DNA of 64,000 nt from Glycocaulis sp050485565 (GTDB lineage: Bacteria > Pseudomonadota > Alphaproteobacteria > Caulobacterales > Maricaulaceae): positions 62,001-126,000 of the forward strand of contig NZ_JBJHBQ010000007.1 in NCBI RefSeq assembly GCF_050485565.1, read 5' to 3'. A model generated the notes under the pieces. It had not been told where the DNA came from and did not search any database. It saw nothing but the letters and a program-made list of their open reading frames with translations. Of the stretch, positions 31,731 to 38,711 are shown one piece after another. Position numbers and translations under genes: made by a program. Within the stretch, counting starts at the first letter, position 1, and each line of letters starts with the position of its first letter.

Positions 31731-33023
31731 TCAGCGCAGCTGAAATATCAGCCGGTAGGGGCTGAGCGTAGCTGGTATATCGCCGCCGGCCGGGATCGCG
31801 CCGGATTCTTCCCGCCACTGCTGCTCTATCAGACGGCGCAGCGCCATGGCGCTGGTCATCAGCACGAGATGGCGGGCCGGGCAGCGCGCCGGCCCGGCGC
31901 TGAACGGAAATACCCCTCTCTGGTCTACGGTCTGCCCGTCCTGCCAGATGTCCGGGGTGAAGCGATGCGCAATATCCCCGGCGGAGGGGCCGCGATGGAA
32001 AAACGGAGCGAAAATGATAACGCCGGAGCCCTTGGCAATGGCGCACCCGTTAAGGTCGGCATTCTCGCTTGTCTGGCGCAATATGGCGGGCGTCGTCGGC
32101 CAGAGCCGCAGCGACTCCATCATGCAGGCCCGCATAAAGCCCAGATTTTCGGTGGCGCGCTCCTTCCGGGCGCGCTCATAAGCCTCCGGATCGGCACAAA
32201 GCAATGCCAGCGTCCGGAAAACTGCCATCCCCGCAGGATCATAGGCGAACAGCCAGTGCGCAACCTGATGAGCGGGCGCATCGCCGGGTGAAGCCGATGC
32301 GGCAACGCGGCTGGCGAGCGATCCGGGTTCCGCGCGCTCCAGATGCGTGTCCAATCGCGCGTAAAAAGCTTTCAGGAGGCGCTTTCTGCGCGGACGAAGA
32401 AAGGCCCAGTTGGCCGCCTTTCTCAATCCGGCGAGCTGGCGGGTGAGTGTCTTATCGTCACGCGCGCCCTCCCCCAGAACTACCCGGCGGACAACACGAA
32501 ACCAGGCCTCCGAAAACGTGTCCCAGTCGAGCTGGCCGTCCGGAGGCAGCAACAAGGGTCCCAACTCGTCATCGATGATGGTTTCAAATGCGGCCGCGCA
32601 AGGGTGGGACACCTCCTCGGAGGCGAGTACCTGTTCATTGAAGCTACGGCGGTCACAACGCTCGGCGCCGCGCGAAGCCAGCGAAACTCCGGGTTCGAAA
32701 TGCGCGAGCGCCGATTGCTTGTCGTCGCTTGCCGCCATGAACGGCGTGGACGTGTTGTCCAGTACCTCCATCGCGTCCTCAGGTGACAGAATAACCACCC
32801 GGGGCCGGCCGGGCAGCTTCAGCTGCAAGGGCCGGTTCCCGTAGGTCGAGCGCAGCCGGGTCAGCGTGCGTACGGCACGCGCATCCGTGTCCATGCGGTC
32901 GGCGAGCGCGAGCACGCTTCTGCGCCGGATCAGTACGCCCTTGCCCAAGGTCGGCAAGGCAACGTGCAGAGCAAAGGCGAGCGTATCGCCTGCGGTTGCG
33001 CGCGAGGGTCCTCTCTGTGCCAT
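31731..33023 (-). CDS. Cytochrome P450 family protein
   Basis: The 430-residue protein has the P450 haem loop FSAGPARCPAR (FxxGxxxC, thiolate Cys near residue 382) and the K-helix ExxR in MMESLRLWPTTPAILRQT. The I-helix region reads HWLFAYDPAGMAVFRTL, lacking the usual acid-Thr pair for O2 activation, so it may act as a peroxygenase or on an unusual substrate. Fatty-acid peroxygenase-like P450s are the nearest guess. It is the last gene of an operon after DUF4142 and DUF892-like genes (3-bp gap upstream), probably driven by the EcfG-type promoter at 34293-34317. Confidence 0.85.
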   Translation of the reverse strand: MAQRGPSRATAGDTLAFALHVALPTLGKGVLIRRRSVLALADRMDTDARAVRTLTRLRSTYGNRPLQLKLPGRPRVVILSPEDAMEVLDNTSTPFMAASDDKQSALAHFEPGVSLASRGAERCDRRSFNEQVLASEEVSHPCAAAFETIIDDELGPLLLPPDGQLDWDTFSEAWFRVVRRVVLGEGARDDKTLTRQLAGLRKAANWAFLRPRRKRLLKAFYARLDTHLERAEPGSLASRVAASASPGDAPAHQVAHWLFAYDPAGMAVFRTLALLCADPEAYERARKERATENLGFMRACMMESLRLWPTTPAILRQTSENADLNGCAIAKGSGVIIFAPFFHRGPSAGDIAHRFTPDIWQDGQTVDQRGVFPFSAGPARCPARHLVLMTSAMALRRLIEQQWREESGAIPAGGDIPATLSPYRLIFQLR

Positions 33024-33026
33024 GCT

Positions 33027-33533
33027 TCACCGGCTCGCAGGCAGATCGCTTGCATCACGTCCGAGATAAGCCAGCGTCAATGTGGGCAGATTGTCCTTCA
33101 CCCATGCCGCCATGGCCTCTTCCTGCGCGAGGATTTTGCGGCAGGCGACGACGATTTCGGCTTCGCCCGCCGCCTCCGCGGTGGCGACAAGTACGGTGTA
33201 GGAGGCCACTTCCAGGTTCTCGAAAGCGTGCGACGCCAGAGCCCAGTTCATGATTTCGTCATCGGCAAACATGCCGCTGATCGCCTGGCCCTTGGCCAGC
33301 AGCTTTGAACCAGCATCCTTGAACGAAGAGGGATCCTCGCCAAGAGATTCCAGACAACCGCGCACGATCTCTGCCTGATTTTTCGTTTCCTGAAGGTGCT
33401 CGCGCACTCGCGCCTCGAACTGCGGATAGTGTTTCACGCGATCAAGGTGTCCCTTCAGCATGGTTTCGGCCTGTTCTTCCATGGCGTGCGCATCGCGCAA
33501 CCATTGCACCAGCCGCTCTCTGGCCTGGGTCAT
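33027..33533 (-). CDS. DUF892-like ferritin-fold protein
   Basis: The 168-residue all-helical protein reads RERLVQWLRDAHAMEEQAETMLKGHLDRVKHYPQFEARVREHLQETKNQAEIVRGCLESLG, then MNWALASHAFENLEVASYTVL and ACRKILAQEEAMAAWVKDNLP. The repeated E...H and ExxxH spacing fits a di-iron ferritin-like bundle (YciF/DUF892-like). Second gene of the three-gene operon with DUF4142 and P450; the gaps are 29 and 3 bp. Likely a stress protein; activity unknown. Confidence 0.85.
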   Translation of the reverse strand: MTQARERLVQWLRDAHAMEEQAETMLKGHLDRVKHYPQFEARVREHLQETKNQAEIVRGCLESLGEDPSSFKDAGSKLLAKGQAISGMFADDEIMNWALASHAFENLEVASYTVLVATAEAAGEAEIVVACRKILAQEEAMAAWVKDNLPTLTLAYLGRDASDLPASR

Positions 33534-33562
33534 TGGGCAATCTCCTTGCTATCTCAAAGTTG

Positions 33563-34258
33563 CTAGTTTGCGTCGAGGGCGCTTGCCCTCTCGGCCGAGC
33601 TGCGAATATCTGCCAACCGGCTCTCGGCATAGTCGCGCATGGGCTGGCGCCCTGGGGTTCCGGCATACGCCTCGTACAAGGCAAGTTCCGCCTCGTGGGC
33701 CTCGCGCATCTGCTGCACGAAGGACGCGTCGAACTGACCGTCCGGCACATCCCGGAGCTGCTCCAGCCGCCGCTCGATCATCTGTCCGGCCTGGGTGGCG
33801 CTCCATGCGGCACTGCCCGGTGCCTCGGGACTGCCCGTGCGCGACTGGCTTCCAGGCGCGTCTTGTGTGGCCTCCCGGGCACGCAGGACATTGCGGTCGC
33901 TTACCGTGCCGGGGCCTTCGGCGCTCGCGTCGGGGTGGTGGGTCTGCAGACGCTCCAAGGCATCTGCTTCGATCGCGGACGCATTGGCAGCACGTGTCAG
34001 GGCGAGCGCTTCCTGGCGCTGATCTGCCACCATCTGCTCGGCGAAAGCCCGGATTTCCGCTGCTTCGGCAAGCTCTGCTGCCATCTGTCCGGCTTCGATC
34101 TTGAATACCACCCAAAGAGCGGCCTCGGTCGCAAACTGGTTGGACCGCAACCCCTCCTCTTCCACAAGAACCGGATCAGAGGCTGACGGCTCCATGCGGG
34201 CAGCAGGGGTAGCGACAATGATGGCCGCGGCAAATATACCCTTGTGGAACGTCTTCAT
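33563..34258 (-). CDS. DUF4142 family exported protein
   Basis: The 231-residue protein has a short signal peptide (MKTFHKGIFAAAIIVATPAAR) and the DUF4142 helical core: FATEAALWVVFKIEAGQMAAELAEAAEIRAFAEQMVADQRQEALAL, and a later QMREAHEAELALYEAYA...PMRDYAESRLADI segment. A polar insert (about residues 90-150) separates the two halves. DUF4142 is a ferritin-like periplasmic family of unknown function. The start lies 34 bp after an EcfG-type promoter. First gene of the operon with the DUF892-like and P450 genes. Confidence 0.88.
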   Translation of the reverse strand: MKTFHKGIFAAAIIVATPAARMEPSASDPVLVEEEGLRSNQFATEAALWVVFKIEAGQMAAELAEAAEIRAFAEQMVADQRQEALALTRAANASAIEADALERLQTHHPDASAEGPGTVSDRNVLRAREATQDAPGSQSRTGSPEAPGSAAWSATQAGQMIERRLEQLRDVPDGQFDASFVQQMREAHEAELALYEAYAGTPGRQPMRDYAESRLADIRSSAERASALDAN

Positions 34259-34292
34259 GTCGGCCTCCGGCTGATTGCTTACAGGCCACGCC

Positions 34293-34317
34293 AACCGGCC
34301 CCGGTGCGAATTGTTCC
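34293..34317 (-). promoter_or_regulatory. EcfG-type promoter for the DUF4142-DUF892-P450 operon
   Basis: On the minus strand GGAAC (34317-34313), a 16-bp spacer and GGTT (34296-34293), 34 bp before ATG 34258. Confidence 0.65.
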
Positions 34318-34463
34318 TACCATTGGCGCTTATCCGGCGAAGGCGGATCGGAAGGACGCGGCATGCGCCGCTGCCGGCGCAATGCTCCTCCACGCCCGAG
34401 AGCAAAAATGACGATCACGGCAACAACCGCCGCAGTAATCAACGCGATCCAGATCATATCCAT
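34317..34463 (-). CDS. Small single-helix membrane protein
   Basis: The 48-residue peptide has one membrane helix (MIWIALITAAVVAVIVIFALG) followed by an Arg- and Pro-rich tail (RGGALRRQRRMPRPSDPPSP). GAGGAG lies upstream of ATG 34463, and an EcfG-type promoter 45 bp upstream supports expression. No family is recognised. It resembles many small stress-induced membrane peptides. Confidence 0.65.
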   Translation of the reverse strand: MDMIWIALITAAVVAVIVIFALGRGGALRRQRRMPRPSDPPSPDKRQW

Positions 34464-34506
34464 GGTCCTGCTCCTCGTTTCGTCCGCCTTAAGCAGGCGG
34501 GCGAAT

Positions 34507-34531
34507 GGAACAAAGAAGCCGACGATTGGTT
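34507..34531 (+). promoter_or_regulatory. EcfG-type promoter for the membrane protein at 34574
   Basis: GGAAC (34507-34511), a 16-bp spacer and GGTT (34528-34531), 42 bp before ATG 34574. With the opposite-strand site it forms a second palindromic, two-way promoter. Confidence 0.65.
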
Positions 34532-34533
34532 CC
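34509..34533 (-). promoter_or_regulatory. EcfG-type promoter for the 48-residue membrane peptide
   Basis: On the minus strand GGAAC (34533-34529), a 16-bp spacer and TGTT (34512-34509), 45 bp before ATG 34463. It occupies the same bases as the plus-strand promoter. Confidence 0.65.
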
Positions 34534-34573
34534 AAGGTCAGAGGTCGGCGCAGAAACCAGCTGGAAGGCGTGC

Positions 34574-35008
34574 ATGATCAAGAGAGTATTCGGTGACAGA
34601 CCCCCGCCTCCACTGCCGTGGTGGCGTGTTGAGGCTGCCGGCATCGGCGTTATCGCGGCGCTTGGCCTGCCCATGATTATCGACCAGTTCTTTCACGCCA
34701 TGAATGTGTTTCCACCGACGCGTGCGCTCATCGTAGAGGCTGGCGACCATGTCCTCGCCTTCTCATACCGGCTGCTGGCATTGCTCTTCGGCGCATTTCT
34801 GGCCGCTCGTATCGGCCCGCCTGGCGTTTACCGGACCGCGCTTGCCATGGGACTCATCGTTCTTCTGGCCAACGCGCTGGCCGTGATCTCCATCCGTCCA
34901 GAAGGTCCGGCATGGCACCTCATCGCCATGGTTATCGTGACGCTCCCGGCAGCTCTGCTGGGTGCCTGGCTTGCCTATATCCGGCAGCGTCACCGCCGCG
35001 TGGTGTGA
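34574..35008 (+). CDS. Four-helix membrane protein of unknown function
   Basis: The 144-residue protein has four predicted membrane helices (VEAAGIGVIAALGLPMII, LLALLFGAFLAARI, ALAMGLIVLLANALAVI, IAMVIVTLPAALLGAWLAYI). A proline-rich start (RPPPPLPWWRVE) precedes them. I do not recognise the family. ATG 34574 follows the EcfG-type promoter by 42 bp. It is the last intact cargo gene before the decayed ardC/integrase end of the island. Confidence 0.7.
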   Translation: MIKRVFGDRPPPPLPWWRVEAAGIGVIAALGLPMIIDQFFHAMNVFPPTRALIVEAGDHVLAFSYRLLALLFGAFLAARIGPPGVYRTALAMGLIVLLANALAVISIRPEGPAWHLIAMVIVTLPAALLGAWLAYIRQRHRRVV

Positions 35009-35223
35009 CGCCGGTTTCACGCTGCAATCACCGCGTTTCGACCTAAGGTGTTTGGGGCGCAGGTTGAATGTGTTTGCACATTGAGCAACTGACGCCCCGA
35101 ACGTTGCAGCCCTTGCCGACTGCCTCATGAACGCCCCCTTTGAGAGTGAGAGTGCGGACCGGTTTGGCGTGAGGGGTTGGAAGCCGAGGGAGAGGCCTTC
35201 GGCGCCCGTCGCGGAGAACCGCG

Positions 35224-35982
35224 ATGTCCAGACAGAACCGCAGGGCCGACGCCGGACGCGACCGGACGAACCTCTATTCCGAGATCACCGACAGGATCAT
35301 CGCCGAGCTGGAGGCGGAGCGCGTGCCTTGGGTCCAGCCATGGGGCATGGCCGCAGCGAAAGCGCCGCTCGCCATGCCGAAGAACGCCGCGACCGGCCGG
35401 CACTATTCGGGGATCAACGTGCTTCTGCTCTGGGGCGCGGTCATCGAGCGGGGTTTTTCCGGCCAGAGCTGGCTCACCTTCCGCCAGGCGCTGTCGCTTG
35501 GTGGCAATTTCCGCAAGGGCGAGCGCGGGACGACCGTCGTCTATGCCAACCGCTTCGTGCCGGAGGATGAGAAGCGACACGCCGCTGAGACCGGCGAGGA
35601 CGCGCAGGCCATCCCCTTCCTGAAGCGCTTCACGGTCTTCAACACCGATCAGTGCGAGGGCCTGCCGGAGGATGTCGCCACATCCGCGCCGCCGATTCCG
35701 GAGGGGCTGATAGAGCCCACTGTCGAGGCGCTGATCGAGGCCACCGGCATCGACTTCCGCGTCGGCGGCAATCGGGCCTTCTATGTGCCCGCCCACGACT
35801 ATGTGCAGGTGCCGCCGCCGCAGGCCTATTTCGAGCCGGTCAACTGGCACCGCACGGCGCTGCACGAACTCGGACACGCGACGGGCCATGTATCACGGCT
35901 CAACCGCGATATGACCGGCTCCTTCGGCTCGAAGACATACGCCTTCGAGGAGCTGATCGCGGAGATCAGCGCCGCCTTCTGC
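35224..35982 (+). pseudogene. ArdC-like antirestriction/zincin protein, 3'-truncated
   Basis: The frame begins MSRQNRRADAGRDRTNLYSEITDRIIAELEAERVPWVQPW, the ssDNA-binding ArdC N-terminal domain. It continues to the metallopeptidase motif HELGHATGH (about residues 216-224) and AFEELIAEISAAFC. At codon 253 similarity ends abruptly: downstream bases are the integrase remnant read backwards, giving a foreign tail to 36216. About the last 50 residues of a normal ArdC domain are lost. ArdC proteins counter host restriction during conjugation and are common on alphaproteobacterial plasmids and integrative elements. Confidence 0.75.
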
Positions 35983-35984
35983 TG

Positions 35985-36077
35985 GACGTCGACATACATA
36001 CCGTCACGGTCCGTGACCTTGTACTTTTTTGCCTTTGGTTTCAGTGACTTAAGAGCCGCGTCGGTGAGCATGGGCAT
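35985..36077 (-). pseudogene. P4-type tyrosine integrase remnant (N-terminal 31 codons)
   Basis: On the minus strand ATG 36077 gives MPMLTDAALKSLKPKAKKYK followed by VTDRDGMYVDV, a clear match to the start of DUF4102-type (P4 family) site-specific integrases. Similarity stops at about 35985, where the reversed ardC sequence begins; the catalytic domain is gone. It starts 314 bp from the guaA stop codon and is co-directional with guaA, the usual layout of islands that use this gene as target. It identifies the recombinase type that inserted the island and shows that it can no longer excise by itself. Confidence 0.8.
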
Positions 36078-36262
36078 CCTCCGGAAGGGGCATTTTCCAA
36101 CCCCGAGGGCCCAAAAATACCGTCACCCGGATTTTTACCCTGCTCAGTCCAATTTTCCGTTTACATACAATTGGGTAGCGGAGAAAAAATACCGTCAGAG
36201 CCTCGTTCGACCCTGACGGTATGAGAGATTTCCGCTTATCGCAACATTGGGCGATACCGTCA
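35998..36262. repeat. Five ATACCGTCA repeats: candidate integrase arm-binding sites
   Basis: ATACCGTCA occurs at 35998-36006, 36117-36125, 36189-36197 and 36254-36262 in direct orientation and at 36214-36222 inverted. Two copies continue as ATACCGTCACCC (36117 and 36254). Repeats of this kind close to the core site are typical arm-type binding sites of tyrosine recombinases. The first copy lies within the integrase coding remnant. Confidence 0.55.
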
Positions 36263-36390
36263 CCCGACCCGTCAGCTCACTCGCTAGGCCGACGAAAGTT
36301 CGCGATAGGTCACGAGAGAAAAAATAATTATTTTCAGCGAGTTACGTCGAATTCTGGCACATTTTCGGGTGGCTCCCGGCGGCGCCTGAA
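36078..36390. other. Intergenic attachment region between the integrase remnant and guaA
   Basis: About 310 bp without a gene. It holds four of the five ATACCGTCA repeats and AT-rich patches (for example around 36115 and 36325-36345), unlike the GC-rich chromosome next to it. No terminator for guaA is evident. Confidence 0.6.
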
Positions 36391-36405
36391 TCACTCCCAC
36401 TCAAT
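36391..36405. repeat. Proximal attachment-site repeat within the guaA 3' end
   Basis: TCACTCCCACTCAAT is the complement of the last codons of guaA (I-E-W-E-stop) and is identical to 3234-3248. Integration at this point leaves guaA intact. Confidence 0.75.
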
Positions 36406-37956
36406 CGTTCCCGGCGGCTTGCTGGTCACGTCATAGACCACGCGGTTTACGCCGCGCACTTCATTGATGATGCGCGTGGCGACGCGCCCCAGAAAGTCGT
36501 GATCGAAGGGGAAATAGTCCGCCGTCATGCCGTCAACGCTCGTCACGGCGCGTAAGGCAAGCACACTGTCATAGGTGCGCTCATCGCCCATCACGCCGAC
36601 GGTGCGAACGGGCAGCAGCACGGCAAAAGCCTGCCAGATCACGTCGTAGAGACCTTCCTTCTTGATCTCCTCGATATAGATGCGGTCGGCGGCGCGCAGG
36701 ATATCGGCCTTTTCCTTCGTGACGGCGCCCGGAATACGGATGCCAAGGCCCGGACCGGGGAAGGGATGGCGGCCGACGAAAGCTTCGGGCAGGCCAAGCT
36801 CGCGCCCCAGCGCCCTCACCTCGTCCTTGAAGAGCTCGCGAAGCGGCTCCACCAGTTTCATGTTCATGCGCGCGGGCAGGCCGCCGACATTATGGTGGGA
36901 CTTGATGGTGACGGACGGCCCGCCATCAAAGCTGACGCTCTCGATCACGTCCGGATAGAGCGTGCCCTGGGCCAGGAAATCGGCGCCGCCGGCGAGCTTT
37001 GCCTTCTCTTCGAACACATCGATGAAGAGCTTGCCGATGGTCTTGCGCTTGGCTTCCGGGTCATCGATGCCGGAAAGCGCGGAGAGGAAGCGTTCGCCCT
37101 CATCGGCGGCGACCAGCGGGATATTGTAATGCTCGCGGAAGAGGGTGACGACCTCTTCGGCCTCGCCATGGCGCATCAGGCCGGTATCGACGAAGACGCA
37201 AGTTAGCTGATCGCCAATCGCCTCATGGATCAGCACGGCGGCAACAGCCGAATCCACCCCGCCCGATAGCCCGCAGATCACCCGGCCGGAACCCACCTGT
37301 TCGCGGATGCGGGCAATCGCCTCATCCTTGAAGGCGGCCATAGTCCAGTCGCCCTTCATCCCCGCAATACCGTGCGTGAAGTTCTTCAGGAGCAGCGCGC
37401 CGCGCGGCGTGTGGACCACTTCGGGGTGGAACTGCACGCCATAGAACTGGCGCGCCTCGTCCGCTATGGCGGCAAAGGGCGCGCCGGGGCTGGTGGCGAT
37501 GACATGAAAGCCTTCGGGCGCGGCCATCACGCGGTCGCCATGGCTCATCCACACGCGCTCGGTATCGCCCACCTCGCCGAGGCCCTTGAGGAGCGGGCTT
37601 TCGGCGACGATCTGGATGTCGGCGCGGCCAAACTCGCGATGGTCGGATGTCTCCACCCGCCCGCCAAGCTGCGCGCACATGGTCTGCTCGCCATAGCAGA
37701 TGCCCAGAACCGGCACGCCTGCCTCGAAGATGTAGGGGTCGGCGCGCGGGCTGTCCTCCCAGCTGGTCGAGTGCGGGGAGCCGGAGAGGATGATGGCCCT
37801 GGGGCCGTAATCCTTCACGAAATCCGCAGTGGCGCGGTTATAGGGGTGGACCTCGCAATAGACGCCGCTCTCGCGCAGGCGCCGTGCGATAAGCTGGGTC
37901 ACCTGACTGCCGAAATCGACAATCAGGGCGCGTTCGTGTTCGGCAGGTATATCCAT
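36391..37956 (-). CDS. guaA: GMP synthase (glutamine-hydrolysing)
   Basis: The 521-residue enzyme has an N-terminal class I glutamine amidotransferase domain (nucleophile Cys in VLGICYGEQTMC; His-Glu in YGVQFHPEVVHT), an ATP-pyrophosphatase domain with the P-loop ICGLSGGVDSAVAAV, and the C-terminal dimer domain ending KPPGTIEWE. It converts XMP to GMP with glutamine and ATP, the step after GuaB (43041-44531). Its 3' end serves as the island attachment site, and the reading frame is unaffected. Confidence 0.97.
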   Translation of the reverse strand: MDIPAEHERALIVDFGSQVTQLIARRLRESGVYCEVHPYNRATADFVKDYGPRAIILSGSPHSTSWEDSPRADPYIFEAGVPVLGICYGEQTMCAQLGGRVETSDHREFGRADIQIVAESPLLKGLGEVGDTERVWMSHGDRVMAAPEGFHVIATSPGAPFAAIADEARQFYGVQFHPEVVHTPRGALLLKNFTHGIAGMKGDWTMAAFKDEAIARIREQVGSGRVICGLSGGVDSAVAAVLIHEAIGDQLTCVFVDTGLMRHGEAEEVVTLFREHYNIPLVAADEGERFLSALSGIDDPEAKRKTIGKLFIDVFEEKAKLAGGADFLAQGTLYPDVIESVSFDGGPSVTIKSHHNVGGLPARMNMKLVEPLRELFKDEVRALGRELGLPEAFVGRHPFPGPGLGIRIPGAVTKEKADILRAADRIYIEEIKKEGLYDVIWQAFAVLLPVRTVGVMGDERTYDSVLALRAVTSVDGMTADYFPFDHDFLGRVATRIINEVRGVNRVVYDVTSKPPGTIEWE

Positions 37957-38010
37957 GCGCAGCGATTAGCCGAGATTCTTGTCCATGGCGAGGGGGGAAG
38001 TGGGTTCAAT

Positions 38011-38043
38011 TTGACTCTCATATAATTTCTTACTTATATAAGT
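38011..38043 (+). promoter_or_regulatory. Promoter with overlapping palindrome before the AHSA1-ArsR genes
   Basis: TTGACT (38011-38016) is 18 bp from TATATA (38035-38040). The -10 lies inside the perfect 12-bp palindrome ACTTATATAAGT (38032-38043), a plausible operator for the ArsR-type repressor encoded at 38712. Confidence 0.5.
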
Positions 38044-38068
38044 TATATCGAAATCATGGGAGACAGGC

Positions 38069-38707
38069 ATGCACATCGACATTGCAGCGGCCATCGGGGC
38101 CACGGCCCGCGAGGTGCGCAATCTGGAGCGGGACGGCAAACCCGCCGTAGCGATTGTGGCGAGCCGCACCTACCCCACCAGTATCGAGGATTTGTGGGAG
38201 GCGGTGACCACGAAAGAGCGCCTCGCGCGCTGGTTCTCGCCCGTGTCGGGTGAATTCCGGCCCGGCGGGCGGTTCCAGATCGAGAATAATGCGGCTGGCG
38301 AAATTAGCGTCTGCGAGCCGCCGCGCACGCTGGACATCACCTGGGAATTCTCCGAACAGATCAGCTGGGTAAGCGTGCGGCTCTACACGGCAGGCAATGG
38401 CCATGCGCGCCTGGAACTGACCCATCTCTACGTGGTCGATCCCGACTGGGAAGAAAAATACGGCCCCGGCGCGGGCGGTGTCGGCTGGGATCTGGGGCTT
38501 GCAGGGCTGGCGCTGCATGTCAGCGGCGAGGTGACGGCCCCGGTGGAAGCAAGTGGCGAATGGTTCGCCTCGCAGAATTATCGCGATCTGGTCGATGCCA
38601 CCGCCAAAGCCTGGGGCGAGGCACATGCCGCCTCTGGCGCGCCGGCAGACGAGGCCCACGCGGCGGCGGCCCGCACCGCCGCCTTCTTCAAGGGGGAGGA
38701 GCAATAG
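38069..38707 (+). CDS. SRPBCC/AHSA1 family protein
   Basis: The 212-residue protein contains an AHSA1-like START domain: VASRTYPTSIEDLWEAVTTKERLARWFSPVSGEFRPGGRFQIE, then EPPRTLDITWEF and RLELTHLYV. GGGAG precedes ATG 38069. In many bacteria a gene of this family is paired with an ArsR-type regulator, as here (4-bp gap to 38712). The ligand is unknown; small hydrophobic molecules are usual for the fold. Confidence 0.85.
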   Translation: MHIDIAAAIGATAREVRNLERDGKPAVAIVASRTYPTSIEDLWEAVTTKERLARWFSPVSGEFRPGGRFQIENNAAGEISVCEPPRTLDITWEFSEQISWVSVRLYTAGNGHARLELTHLYVVDPDWEEKYGPGAGGVGWDLGLAGLALHVSGEVTAPVEASGEWFASQNYRDLVDATAKAWGEAHAASGAPADEAHAAAARTAAFFKGEEQ

Positions 38708-38711
38708 CCCC

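Larger units (their letters stand above)
3234..36405. mobile_element. Putative genomic island at the 3' end of guaA carrying a general-stress-response regulon
   Basis: The interval is bounded by a perfect 15-bp direct repeat, TCACTCCCACTCAAT, at 3234-3248 and 36391-36405. The right copy is the last five codons of guaA (IEWE plus stop), and the 3' end of guaA is a known integration site for islands with P4-type integrases. Next to it are an integrase remnant, repeated ATACCGTCA sites and a truncated ardC-like gene. The opposite end has the abiE pair. The cargo is a PhyR-NepR-EcfG stress-response cluster and its likely target genes. With the integrase destroyed, the element should no longer excise by itself. 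Borders are inferred from the repeats. Confidence 0.7.

Noticed and set aside
35125..35889. Open frame of 254 codons on the minus strand opposite the ardC-like gene
   Set aside because: Antisense shadow of the zincin-containing frame; no domain similarity.
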